Shown here: positions 54,557-62,882 of the stretch, piece by piece
Numbering within the stretch: position 1 is the stretch's first letter
How the letters are laid out: each line of letters starts with the position of its first letter
Source: Zobellia uliginosa
Lineage (GTDB): Bacteria; Bacteroidota; Bacteroidia; Flavobacteriales; Flavobacteriaceae
Length of the DNA: 64,000 nucleotides
Assembly: GCF_900156625.1 (NCBI RefSeq)
Contig: NZ_FTOB01000002.1
Location: forward strand, 304,275-368,274
Reading direction: 5' to 3'
Translations under genes and position numbers: made by a program
The notes under the pieces: model-generated
Database searches by the model: none
What the model was told of the DNA's origin: nothing
The model's input: only the letters and a program-made list of their open reading frames with translations

Positions 54557-54754
54557 ATGAACTTATTTACCAGAAGTATTTGCAATACGTGTCAACATGT
54601 AAATAGTTGCGTAGTTACATCCAACAAACATTTTATCCGTTCGTGTAGTGAATATATGCATGTACACGACCAAACTCAAGCGGATAACGGTAATCTCAAA
54701 CCGAAAACGCAACGCCACAAGAGAAATCGCAAGGCCGAAGAGGTCTTATTTTAA
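54557..54754 (+). CDS. Small Cys-rich protein, 65 aa
   Basis: A 65-residue cytoplasmic protein beginning MNLFTRSICNTCQHVNSC; four cysteines fall as C-x2-C-x5-C, then later CSEY. The CSEY end after SNKHFIRS is a pattern I associate with short conserved Bacteroidota proteins of unknown role. The C-terminal half is basic and low-complexity (KPKTQRHKRNRK). It ends 10 bp before the glutamate dehydrogenase ATG, so the two are probably co-transcribed. Four Cys in this order could bind zinc or an iron-sulfur cluster; that is inference. Confidence is moderate as the gene is short. Confidence 0.6.
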   Translation: MNLFTRSICNTCQHVNSCVVTSNKHFIRSCSEYMHVHDQTQADNGNLKPKTQRHKRNRKAEEVLF

Positions 54755-54764
54755 GTATACAAAT

Positions 54765-56057
54765 ATGATAGTTAAAACACCCGAGCAAAAAAAAGCTTTA
54801 AAACAAGGCATGCTCGCAAACGTGATGCGACAGTTCGATAACGTTGCCGACATCATTGATCTTAACCCAAATATCAGAAAGATATTAGAGGTGACCAACA
54901 ACGAACTCGTTGTTCATTTTCCGGTACGGATGGATGATGGCGAAGTTGAAATCTTTACAGGGTACAGGGTGCAGCACAACAATTCGTTGGGCCCTTATAA
55001 AGGGGGACTTCGCTATCACCCTACGGTAGATATCGATGCAGCACGTGCCTTGGCTATGTGGATGACCTGGAAAACTTCATTGGCAGGTTTGCCGTACGGC
55101 GGTGCCAAGGGAGGTATTCAATTAGATCCTACCAAATATTCGAATGACGAGTTGCAGCGCATCACGCGCAGGTTTACGTATGCCTTGGGCGATAATATCG
55201 GTCCAGAGCTCGATATACCCGCTCCAGATGTGAACACAAACCCCCAGACCATGGCGTGGATCTTAGACACGTACATGTCTACAAAATCACCGGCAGAGCG
55301 GTCGACCAATATGCATGTGGTTACGGGTAAGCCAATTGGGGCCGGAGGTTCACAAGGGCGTGACCGGGCTACGGGCTACGGCGTGTTCTTAAATATCAAA
55401 TTTTGGGCGGAGCACAAGAACATAGACCTGAAAGACAAACGGTTTATTGTTCAAGGCTTCGGTAATGTAGGGTATTGGGCTGCGCATTTTCTGGAAAAGG
55501 AAGGCGCTTCAATGATCGCCGTTCAAGATGCCTACGGCAGTATCGTAAACGAAGATGGTATTTCTGTAGAAGACCTCTTGGCATACACCAAGGCCAATAA
55601 AGGCAGTATCATGGGATTTGCAAAGGCAGAAACCTTAGATAATGTCGCCTTCTTTGGATTGGATTGTGATATCTGTATCCCTGCCGCATTGGGCAACCAA
55701 ATTACGGAGGCCAATGCATCTTCGGTCAAAGCCTATTTGATTGCCGAGGGAGCCAATGGTCCGACCGATGTTGCCGCAGAAGAGATCCTATTGAAAAAAG
55801 GAGTGGCTATTTTACCGGATATCCTTTGTAATTCAGGAGGGGTTATCGGAAGCTATTTTGAATGGCTTCAAAACCGCAACGGTGAGATTTGGCAATTGGA
55901 TGAAGTGCTTCAAAAGCTAGAGAAAAAGCTTAGGGAGTCTTTTATCAAAGTAGTGGAAACTTCCGAAAGCCGGAAGATAGATATGCGTACTGCGGCTTTT
56001 ATCATAGCCATAGAACGCTTAGAAGAAGCTTATGTTCAACGAGGTATTTTTCCATAA
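54765..56057 (+). CDS. Glutamate dehydrogenase (Glu/Leu/Phe/Val dehydrogenase family)
   Basis: A 430-residue enzyme for reversible oxidative deamination of glutamate to 2-oxoglutarate. I chose the ATG at 54765; an in-frame ATG at 54648 overlaps the small Cys-rich gene and would add a non-family leader. The N-terminal substrate domain has NNSLGPYKGGLRYHPTVD and the catalytic-lysine motif GLPYGGAKGGIQLDP. The Rossmann domain has FIVQGFGNVGYWAAHFLEKE. The EGANGPTD segment and C-terminal LCNSGGVIGSYFEW are also typical. Length fits the small hexameric class. Cytoplasmic. It sits between two Rnk-like genes. Confidence 0.95.
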   Translation: MIVKTPEQKKALKQGMLANVMRQFDNVADIIDLNPNIRKILEVTNNELVVHFPVRMDDGEVEIFTGYRVQHNNSLGPYKGGLRYHPTVDIDAARALAMWMTWKTSLAGLPYGGAKGGIQLDPTKYSNDELQRITRRFTYALGDNIGPELDIPAPDVNTNPQTMAWILDTYMSTKSPAERSTNMHVVTGKPIGAGGSQGRDRATGYGVFLNIKFWAEHKNIDLKDKRFIVQGFGNVGYWAAHFLEKEGASMIAVQDAYGSIVNEDGISVEDLLAYTKANKGSIMGFAKAETLDNVAFFGLDCDICIPAALGNQITEANASSVKAYLIAEGANGPTDVAAEEILLKKGVAILPDILCNSGGVIGSYFEWLQNRNGEIWQLDEVLQKLEKKLRESFIKVVETSESRKIDMRTAAFIIAIERLEEAYVQRGIFP

Positions 56058-56068
56058 ATAATAGAATC

Positions 56069-56485
56069 ATGAAGTATGGTGGCTTAGTAATAGAGAAGAA
56101 AGAGTATGTGCTGTTGAAAAGGTTCATGAACCTGACGGGCTATTATAAAGACAAGACGCTTCGCAAATCGGTCGAGAAGTTAGTAGGCGAATTAGAGTCT
56201 GCCCAAATTCGGGACGAAGCCGAGATGCCGGAAGATGTTATTCGTTTTAATTCGACCGTTAGCATTGTATCTGAAACGGGGTGGCGCAAAAAGTTCAAAC
56301 TGGTAGTGCCCACCGAGAGCGATGTGAACAGTAATAAAATTTCAATTTTGACCCCCATGGGTGCAGCCGTAATCGGTTATGCCCAAGGCGATACTTTAAT
56401 ATGGGACTTTCCTGCCGGAGAGCAGCGAATGGTCATAGAAGAAGTAGATCAAGAACATAAGTATATCAATCTAGATATAATTTAG
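56069..56485 (+). CDS. Rnk/GreA-C-terminal-like protein, copy 2
   Basis: A 138-residue protein. A helical N-terminus (RKSVEKLVGELESAQIR) is followed by the GreA/GreB C-terminal-type domain. It contains DEAEMPEDVIRFNSTVSI, KFKLVVPTESD and LTPMGAAVIGYAQGDTLIW, which together resemble Rnk closely. The conserved EMPEDVIRFNS aligns with EDMPQDVVRLNS of the copy at 53616. Cytoplasmic. It starts 11 bp after the glutamate dehydrogenase stop, likely in one transcript. It may modulate transcription elongation; direct evidence is lacking. Confidence 0.85.
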   Translation: MKYGGLVIEKKEYVLLKRFMNLTGYYKDKTLRKSVEKLVGELESAQIRDEAEMPEDVIRFNSTVSIVSETGWRKKFKLVVPTESDVNSNKISILTPMGAAVIGYAQGDTLIWDFPAGEQRMVIEEVDQEHKYINLDII

Positions 56486-56507
56486 AAAGCACGGATAGTT
56501 AGTTTTA

Positions 56508-56573
56508 CTCTCTCCTTTTGGCGACACGTAAATCCATGGCAATTTTTTTACATTTATCGGCCAAGAGGAGAGA
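56508..56573. terminator. Bidirectional terminator between convergent operons
   Basis: CTCTCTCC-TTTTGGC pairs imperfectly with GGCCAAGAGGAGAGA across a loop of about 36 nt. It lies between the + strand Rnk-like gene and the - strand lactonase gene, so it may serve both. No clean T-tract. Confidence 0.5.
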
Positions 56574-56577
56574 ATAA

Positions 56578-57729
56578 CTATCTGAATTTAAGGCATACCG
56601 GTTGAGGTAGGCCTATTTTTTTTCCTGTAAATGATAGCAAGCCGGAGTCTTTGTCCCGTTTAAATACGGCAATGTCGTCGGTTTTTCTATTGGCGACGAG
56701 CAGAAAATTATTGCCAGGCGACAAAGTAAAATTACGAGGCCAGTCCCCTTGAACGGGTTCGGTGCCCAAGGAGGTCATATGCCCATCGTCCGATACCGAA
56801 AAAATAGCAATACTGTTATGTCCGCGATTACTGGCGTATAAAAACTTACCGTCATCGCTCAAATGGATATCGGCACAGGCATTCGGGCCGTCATATCCTA
56901 AGGGAAGCGTGCTCTTTTTGTCAATGGTCGTAAAAGTACCCGTCTTGGTATCCATTTCCACCGAAATTACCGAGCTGAAGAGCTCATTGATGATAAAGGC
57001 CCTATTTTTCGTGGGGTGAAATATCAAATGACGCGGTCCGTCACCCGGTTCTAATTGTAAGGCCACATGTGCTTTTTCCAGTGCACCGTTATTGGAGACG
57101 GGGTAGGCCAAAATTTGGTCGGTACCAAGGTCTACCGCATAGAGAAAATCGCCCGACTTACTGAATTTTACACAATGCGCATGGGCCGATTTTTGATTGG
57201 GGTGTGGACCATCGCCTTCGTGCTGTCGGGCTACGGGCTTTCCGCTTATTTCCCCGTTTTCGTCAACGGCATACATAACAATGCTTCCCGAACCGTAGTT
57301 GGCGGCAGCTAGAAGGTCTTCATTTGAACTCAATTCAATATAGCAGGCACCATCGCCTTCACTTGGTAAATTCGAAATTTTTTCCAATTGGTTTCCGTCT
57401 TCGTTCCATACAAAGGCCGAAACGCTTCCAGGTTTTGTACCGTTGGAAGAGTACACCCTTTTGTCGTCCTTTGATAGGTAGAGGTAACCGGATTTTCCTT
57501 CCTTGGCCACATGTTGTATATTGGATAGTTCACCCGTTAAGGTGTTGAAGTTTAGTTGGTATATGCCGGCGTCATCCCCGTCGGCATGAGTGCCGACCAA
57601 CAATTTTATATTAGGCTCAAGAACTACTTGTTTTACCTCGCTCATGGTCATTTTTTTAGATGTCTTCTTGCAGGATACCGCTGCTATTATGAGGATAAAA
57701 AAAACTGAATAATCTAAAAAATGTTTCAT
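56578..57729 (-). CDS. Lactonase-like seven-bladed propeller lipoprotein
   Basis: A 383-residue protein of the 6-phosphogluconolactonase/YkgB (cycloisomerase 2) propeller family. The signal ends FFILIIAAVSC, followed by KKTSKK, so it is a lipoprotein rather than a cytoplasmic enzyme. Propeller motifs repeat: LYLSKDDKRVYSSNG, AHAHCVKFSKSGDFLYAVDL, GPRHLIFHPTKNRAFIINE and FLYASNRGHNSIAIFSV. It is the last gene of the GH117/sulfatase operon, 18 bp behind the GH9-like gene. A surface or periplasmic lactonase acting on an oxidised sugar from the galactan is plausible, but the family also contains non-lactonase members. Terminated near 56508-56573. Confidence 0.88.
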   Translation of the reverse strand: MKHFLDYSVFFILIIAAVSCKKTSKKMTMSEVKQVVLEPNIKLLVGTHADGDDAGIYQLNFNTLTGELSNIQHVAKEGKSGYLYLSKDDKRVYSSNGTKPGSVSAFVWNEDGNQLEKISNLPSEGDGACYIELSSNEDLLAAANYGSGSIVMYAVDENGEISGKPVARQHEGDGPHPNQKSAHAHCVKFSKSGDFLYAVDLGTDQILAYPVSNNGALEKAHVALQLEPGDGPRHLIFHPTKNRAFIINELFSSVISVEMDTKTGTFTTIDKKSTLPLGYDGPNACADIHLSDDGKFLYASNRGHNSIAIFSVSDDGHMTSLGTEPVQGDWPRNFTLSPGNNFLLVANRKTDDIAVFKRDKDSGLLSFTGKKIGLPQPVCLKFR

Positions 57730-57747
57730 GTTAAAAGAGGTGTTGGT

Positions 57748-59691
57748 TTAGTTTTTTACGTCTAGCCTGACCGATTTGTCAAGGCCTAGATAGCCGTAAG
57801 ATAAAACTAAAAAGCTTACCGACGAATTTTTCGGTATTTTGAAGCTGCCAACAAAGGTCCCGGTATTGGCTCCGCTTTCCTTCAAGTTGATCTTTTCGGT
57901 TTCCTCCCCATGCTTTAACAACACCCATCCTTGGTCAATAGCATTTCGGTCAAGGTTTAGGGCCGCCTTCAATTGAATGGTAATGCTTTGGCCCGGTTTT
58001 ACACTTGATATTTCCTCTTTGTATTTCGCATCAAAAACTTTGAGGCTATGGCTTCCTAAGGTAGAGAAGGTGACTGTGGCCTGCCAACCTCGATTGGAGA
58101 TGCCCCAACCTTCCGTCGCGTAGGCATTTTTTCCAAAAACGCGACCGTCGTTTTTCCCTTCAATAGCTTCGAGCTTTTCGGCAATGGGAAATTGTCCGTC
58201 TAAGGGAGAGCCATCTAGGGCGCCCCTTACCTTACCGAGTTCGCCATAGCCATGAGGATGCGACTGTGGCCATCCTTTTTCGACCCCTGCCCAATAGCCT
58301 CCGATTTTTACGCGATCCTCACTTTTGTTGCTAAGATGGGTTCCTACGGGATTCACTCCGAAAACAAAATCGGTTTGGGCCCAGCCTAAGGCACGTAAAT
58401 CAGGATCGTTCAGTAAATGGGCCACGGCGAACATGGAGCCTCCTAAGGCCGGTGCCCCGCCCAATTCCTTGGTTTTGGGGTGGGCCCATTCGGTTTCGCT
58501 ATGTTTGCGGTATTTCCAGAAGTTGTTGCTCTTTTGTTTCATATGAAGCGCCCAGGCTTCCAGTTTTTCCTTTATGCCTTCAGGGGCCTTGTCGGGTGCC
58601 AATAATAGAAAGAACGACAGGGCCTGTGGCGTTATGTGTTCGGCATTTCTAATCCACCACATATGACGGGGGTTATTAAAGTCCCAATTGGTAATAATAT
58701 CTGAGGCACCTGATTGCGCCCATTTCAAAAACTTTTCGGGATTACCGTCTTTTTCATGTCTTTCGCATTCGTACATGAAGAGGTTACGAAAGACCGATTG
58801 CCCGTAGGCATTGCCCATTTCATTGAATTCTTGAAAGCCTTTATCGACCCATTTTGTACTGTACGTCCAAAATCGAACAACCTTATGACGGTCATAAGCT
58901 TCCCAATTGTCTAAACAGGCTTTTCGATATTTTTGATAGGTTTCTTCGGGCAAGTATGGTTTTAAGAAGGAATGATAGGCGGCACAAACGGCAGCCAGTT
59001 GGTCTAAGGTATTCCAATAATCGTATGTCATTCTCGGTTGTCCTTGATAGCCCAAGGTGCCGTGACGGGTTTTTACGGGGCCATTATAGTCAATGTATTT
59101 ATAGGCAAATTCGGCGTGCCAAAGAATAAGGTCGATAAGATCGGCCACTTTTTTGTCGCCCAGTTCCGTTTTCCAATTATCGAAGAGGGCCGGGTTGCTG
59201 GCATATTGTAAAACTTCAAAGACCGCTTCGAGTCCGTATGCCCCGACGTCACGAGTGGGCCCGCCCCCATAGACCGAAGCCATGTCATAGGTTTCCAAAT
59301 CGGCAAATCCCCTGGCATCGACAAAAAAGTCATAGGCCAATTTTGAAGATGCGGTTTCCAAAAGGTGGTCCGCTACGGAAAATGGAACCGAATTTCCATG
59401 GCCCTCGACCTTGATGATATATTCATCGTTTGAACCTGTGGGGTCAAACCCTGAAAACCATCCTTCATTATTCAATATTTTACCTTCAAATACCGTTTTT
59501 GACGTACGGGTATTTATAATCTGAAAGGGAGTGTCGTCTTCGGCGCCATAGCAGACAAAGCGTTTAGATTCGCCCATATTATACCCCAATTGGTTCACAT
59601 AGGGTTCTAATTTTTTTGGGTCAGGTGTTGATTCTTGCGCAGAACCATAGGCTGAAGCGCACAACAAGACGGCCAGTAGTATTTTTTTCAT
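57748..59691 (-). CDS. GH9-like glycoside-hydrolase-fold protein, catalytic motif altered
   Basis: A 647-residue secreted protein. The signal peptide ends at YGSAQES. An Ig-like cap follows (about 28-120) with the YVNQLGYNMGESKRFV start typical of GH9/CelD N-termini. The rest reads as an (alpha/alpha)6 barrel (about 130-540; FFVDARGFADL, GQPRMTYDYWNTLDQL, WAQTDFVFGVNPVGTH, HPHGYGELG). At the place of the GH9 DAGD motif I read TRDVGAYG, so the first Asp is kept and the second is Ala. The C-terminal 100 residues form another beta domain (SLKVFDAKYKEEISSVKPGQ). It lies between a sulfatase and the lactonase. It may be a divergent galactan-active enzyme or a binding protein. Fold moderate; activity uncertain. 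Confidence 0.7.
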   Translation of the reverse strand: MKKILLAVLLCASAYGSAQESTPDPKKLEPYVNQLGYNMGESKRFVCYGAEDDTPFQIINTRTSKTVFEGKILNNEGWFSGFDPTGSNDEYIIKVEGHGNSVPFSVADHLLETASSKLAYDFFVDARGFADLETYDMASVYGGGPTRDVGAYGLEAVFEVLQYASNPALFDNWKTELGDKKVADLIDLILWHAEFAYKYIDYNGPVKTRHGTLGYQGQPRMTYDYWNTLDQLAAVCAAYHSFLKPYLPEETYQKYRKACLDNWEAYDRHKVVRFWTYSTKWVDKGFQEFNEMGNAYGQSVFRNLFMYECERHEKDGNPEKFLKWAQSGASDIITNWDFNNPRHMWWIRNAEHITPQALSFFLLLAPDKAPEGIKEKLEAWALHMKQKSNNFWKYRKHSETEWAHPKTKELGGAPALGGSMFAVAHLLNDPDLRALGWAQTDFVFGVNPVGTHLSNKSEDRVKIGGYWAGVEKGWPQSHPHGYGELGKVRGALDGSPLDGQFPIAEKLEAIEGKNDGRVFGKNAYATEGWGISNRGWQATVTFSTLGSHSLKVFDAKYKEEISSVKPGQSITIQLKAALNLDRNAIDQGWVLLKHGEETEKINLKESGANTGTFVGSFKIPKNSSVSFLVLSYGYLGLDKSVRLDVKN

Positions 59692-59721
59692 TTTCTATTT
59701 TCTTTGTAACTGCAATTTTAT

Positions 59722-61209
59722 TTACTCGGATACGGCATATTGAACCTTCAATTTGGCGAGCTCTTTTTTCATTTTTGAAATTTGCTTTGCTACCGTAGAT
59801 ACGCCATATAGGTTGTTCATTTCCGAAGGGTCTTTCTCTAAGTCGTAAAATTCCCATTCTTCCCCATTGGGCACATCTTCCCCATAAAAACGAATCAGTT
59901 TGTAACGTTGGTTGGCCACACCTTCATGGCGGCGGACCGCATGTGCCCCGGGGTATTCATAATAGTGGTAGTAGATAGATTTACGCCATTTCTTAGGGGC
60001 TTTGCCCTTTAATAGGGGTACGACACTCTTTCCTTGCATATCATCTGGAATGGGTGCGTCGGCCAAGTCAAGAAAGGTTTCTGCAAAATCGATGTTCTGT
60101 ACCAAGTCGGTGTTTACGCTTCCTGGTTTTACCGTTCCCGGCCATTTAACGATTAGGGGTGTACGAAACGACTCCTCGTACATAAAACGCTTGTCGAACC
60201 ATCCGTGTTCGCCCATGTAAAAACCTTGATCAGAGGAGTAGATGACGATGGTGTTTTCGTCTAGACCTTGTTCTTTAAGCGATTGCATTATCTGGCCCAC
60301 ACTTTCATCTACTGACCAGATACAACGTAAATAGTCTTTCATATAGGTTTGATATTTCCATTTGACCAAGGCTTCTCCCTTAAGGTTGGCTGCGGCGAAT
60401 TTAGCATATCGCTCCTTATATCTTGGGTCATTGGCATAGCGGTCACCTTCGGCCTTTAGGTCAATATGGGTATTCATGCTGGTAGCAATGTCCATCTCTT
60501 GTTTATGGGCCGCTGTAGTGCGGGTGGCATAGTCGTCAAAAAAATTGTCGGGCTCGGGTATTTCTACATTTTCGTATTTGCTCATATAGCGTTCTGCCGG
60601 ATCCCAGTTACGATGAGGGGCCTTATGGTGTACCATCATCATAAAGGGTTTGTCTTGGTCGCGTTCATTTTCTAACCAATTCAGGGCACGGTCGGTAATA
60701 ACATCGGTAACGTATTCGCCTTTGTAGTTTGTATCACCTTCCTCGGTAATAAAATCGGGGTTGTAATATTTGCCTTGTCCAGGAAGTACCTCCCAATAAT
60801 CAAACCCCTGCATTTTTCCGGGAAGATGGATTTTACCGATCATGGCCGTTTGGTAGCCGTTCTGACGAAGAATTTTTTGAAACTGTTGTTGGTCGTGGTC
60901 AAATACGGTTTTTTTGGTGTTGTCCTTTTTTTTGTGGAGGTGGCTCATTTTTCCCGTTAATAACGTGGCCCTACTGGGGGCGCAAATTGAGTTTTCAACA
61001 TAGGCTTTGTCAAAGCGCATACCTTCCGCAGCCAATTTATCGATGTTGGGCGTTGGGTTCAGACTTTGTAGCCTACCACCGTAGGCACCAATGGTTTGAT
61101 AGGAATGGTCATCGGAAAAAATCCAGACGATGTTAGGCTTCTTTTCTTGGGCGATGGAAATCAAGGGTAGAAGATAGGCCAGCAAGCAGATGAGTCGATT
61201 CAGTTTCAT
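59722..61209 (-). CDS. S1-family formylglycine sulfatase
   Basis: About 495 residues from the ATG at 61209, chosen because it begins a signal peptide (ICLLAYLLPLISIAQE); the earlier ATG at 61248 adds 13 residues before it. PNIVWIFSDDHSYQTIGAYG gives the metal Asp pair. The maturation motif is Cys76-Ala-Pro-Ser-Arg (NSICAPSRATLLTG), canonical. HHKAPHRNWDPAERYM and IYSSDQGFYMGEHGWFDKRF complete the active site. The latter resembles iduronate/choline-type sulfatases more than arylsulfatase A. Third gene of the operon behind GH117. Position specificity unknown. Confidence 0.92.
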   Translation of the reverse strand: MKLNRLICLLAYLLPLISIAQEKKPNIVWIFSDDHSYQTIGAYGGRLQSLNPTPNIDKLAAEGMRFDKAYVENSICAPSRATLLTGKMSHLHKKKDNTKKTVFDHDQQQFQKILRQNGYQTAMIGKIHLPGKMQGFDYWEVLPGQGKYYNPDFITEEGDTNYKGEYVTDVITDRALNWLENERDQDKPFMMMVHHKAPHRNWDPAERYMSKYENVEIPEPDNFFDDYATRTTAAHKQEMDIATSMNTHIDLKAEGDRYANDPRYKERYAKFAAANLKGEALVKWKYQTYMKDYLRCIWSVDESVGQIMQSLKEQGLDENTIVIYSSDQGFYMGEHGWFDKRFMYEESFRTPLIVKWPGTVKPGSVNTDLVQNIDFAETFLDLADAPIPDDMQGKSVVPLLKGKAPKKWRKSIYYHYYEYPGAHAVRRHEGVANQRYKLIRFYGEDVPNGEEWEFYDLEKDPSEMNNLYGVSTVAKQISKMKKELAKLKVQYAVSE

Positions 61210-61257
61210 ATAAATGTCATTTTGGGTTTGGTAAATTACGGATGTCAAAAATGTTCT

Positions 61258-62709
61258 TTAGAGTTTGCCGATTTCCCTGTTTTCAGTTCCTCTTTCAATG
61301 CCGACGTTCAGGTCGCCCAATGCTTTACGGGCCTTTTCTACTTCTAGCATCAGCTCTTTTACTTTTTCGGGATGATAGGCGATTACGTTATATCTTTCCC
61401 CCGGATCGCGCATCATATTATAGAGTTCGGGCTGCTCTACTACGGTTTTTATTCTTTTTCCTCCTATGCCATCATTGCCGGGTTCGGTATTATAGCTACT
61501 GTAGGTGTGGGGCAATACCAGTTTCCAATTGCCTTTTCGAACTCCGTTCAAGTTGTTCTTTCCGTAATAATATAATATGGTATTACGAGGTGTTTCTGAA
61601 AATTGTCCCTTCCAAAGCGATGATATGTCTACGCCGTCTATTTTATTATCGGATAGTTTCCCATTGATAATCGCGGCGAAGGTAGGAAGCAAATCAATGG
61701 CACAGGCCAATTTGTCCGACATCGTTCCTTCTGGGGTCTTTCCTGGCCAGCGAATGATAAAGGGCACTCTTTGTCCACCCTCCCAGCTTGTGGTTTTACC
61801 TTCGCGAAGACCTCCGGAAGAGCCCGCATGGTTTCCGAAATTCAACCAAGGTCCGTTATCCGTTGTAAAAATAAAAATAGTGTTGTCGGCAATGCCGTTC
61901 TGTTTTAGGGCCTTATCGATTTCGCCTACCGACCAATCGATTTCCATCATGACATCGCCATAAAGACCTTGTTCGCTTTTGCCCCTAAATTTATCGGATA
62001 CGCCCAGTGGAATATGTCCCATAGTATGCGGTACATATAGAAAAAAAGGTTCGTTAGCATTTCGGTTTATAAAATCTACTGCTTTTTCAGTGTAAAGCGT
62101 CGTTAATTTATCTTGGTCTTTTAAGCTTTTGATATAGGATGTAGTTGTATTTCCTTCAATTAGAGGTAAGTCTGGGAAGTTGGCCCTATTCATTTTATCA
62201 GAAAGGTTTTCGCCGGTAACATTGTCCTGCGGCCACATATCATTGGAGTAGGGCAGGCCAACAAATTCATCGAACCCGTGTTGTAAGGGCAAGAATTCTT
62301 TTTGCCAACCCATATGCCATTTGCCGAAGCAGGCCGTTTTATAATCTTGCTCCTTGAACATTTCCGCCATGGTAAGTTCATCTTTGTTTAAACCGATCTC
62401 ATGTCGTGGGAAAAGTGCTCCCGAGAACCCTATGCGATTTGGATAACAGCCGGTCATTAGTCCCGCCCTGGAAGCACTACAAACAGGTTGTGCCGAGTAA
62501 TAGTTGGTAAAGCGTGTGCCTTGTGCGGCCAATTGGTCGATATGGGGCGTTTTAAACCCAGTGGCGCCATAAACGCCAACATCACCATAACCTTCATCAT
62601 CAATAAATATGAGAACAACATTAGGATGCTCTTTATCTTTATTTTGGGCATTGGAAAAATGAAAAGAAAAAAAGAGAATCAGAGCGATAAAAATTGATGC
62701 ATTTTTCAT
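61258..62709 (-). CDS. S1-family formylglycine sulfatase
   Basis: A 483-residue secreted sulfatase. The signal is ASIFIALILFFSFHFSNAQ. PNVVLIFIDDEGYGDVGVYG gives the metal pair. The maturation motif is Cys77-Ser-Ala-Ser-Arg (QPVCSASRAGLMTG), a C-x-A-x-R form. FGKWHMGWQKEFLPLQHGFD and FTTDNGPWLNFGNHAGSSGG match the arylsulfatase-A/galactose-6-sulfatase-like group. The next sulfatase follows after 48 bp. The GH117 gene lies 173 bp upstream, with a long inverted repeat in the gap. Plausibly removes sulfate from galactose units. Confidence 0.92.
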   Translation of the reverse strand: MKNASIFIALILFFSFHFSNAQNKDKEHPNVVLIFIDDEGYGDVGVYGATGFKTPHIDQLAAQGTRFTNYYSAQPVCSASRAGLMTGCYPNRIGFSGALFPRHEIGLNKDELTMAEMFKEQDYKTACFGKWHMGWQKEFLPLQHGFDEFVGLPYSNDMWPQDNVTGENLSDKMNRANFPDLPLIEGNTTTSYIKSLKDQDKLTTLYTEKAVDFINRNANEPFFLYVPHTMGHIPLGVSDKFRGKSEQGLYGDVMMEIDWSVGEIDKALKQNGIADNTIFIFTTDNGPWLNFGNHAGSSGGLREGKTTSWEGGQRVPFIIRWPGKTPEGTMSDKLACAIDLLPTFAAIINGKLSDNKIDGVDISSLWKGQFSETPRNTILYYYGKNNLNGVRKGNWKLVLPHTYSSYNTEPGNDGIGGKRIKTVVEQPELYNMMRDPGERYNVIAYHPEKVKELMLEVEKARKALGDLNVGIERGTENREIGKL

Positions 62710-62743
62710 GTACGTAGCGGTTTGGTAGTTGAAGTTCTTAATA

Positions 62744-62797
62744 TGGTGTTATGGTATTGGAAAGGAAAATCAATATTTTACCAATGCCATAACACCA
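62744..62797 (-). repeat. 17-bp inverted repeat between GH117 and sulfatase
   Basis: Arms at 62744-62760 (TGGTGTTATGGTATTGG) and 62781-62797 are complementary over 17 positions with one G-T wobble; the loop is 20 nt. It has no T-tract on either strand. In the mRNA it would form a strong hairpin about 35 nt before the sulfatase ATG and 85 nt after GH117. It may stabilise or process the transcript, or lower downstream expression. Confidence 0.8.
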
Positions 62798-62882
62798 AGT
62801 TAAATGTAAGATAATAATTAAATTCCCGCTATCGTTTAACAAGTGTATATTGTACTGTTATAATTTTGTTTTGTAGCTGGTT

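Noticed and set aside
54648-54764. Longer N-terminus for glutamate dehydrogenase
   Set aside because: It overlaps the Cys-rich gene in another frame, is very basic, and precedes the normal family start.
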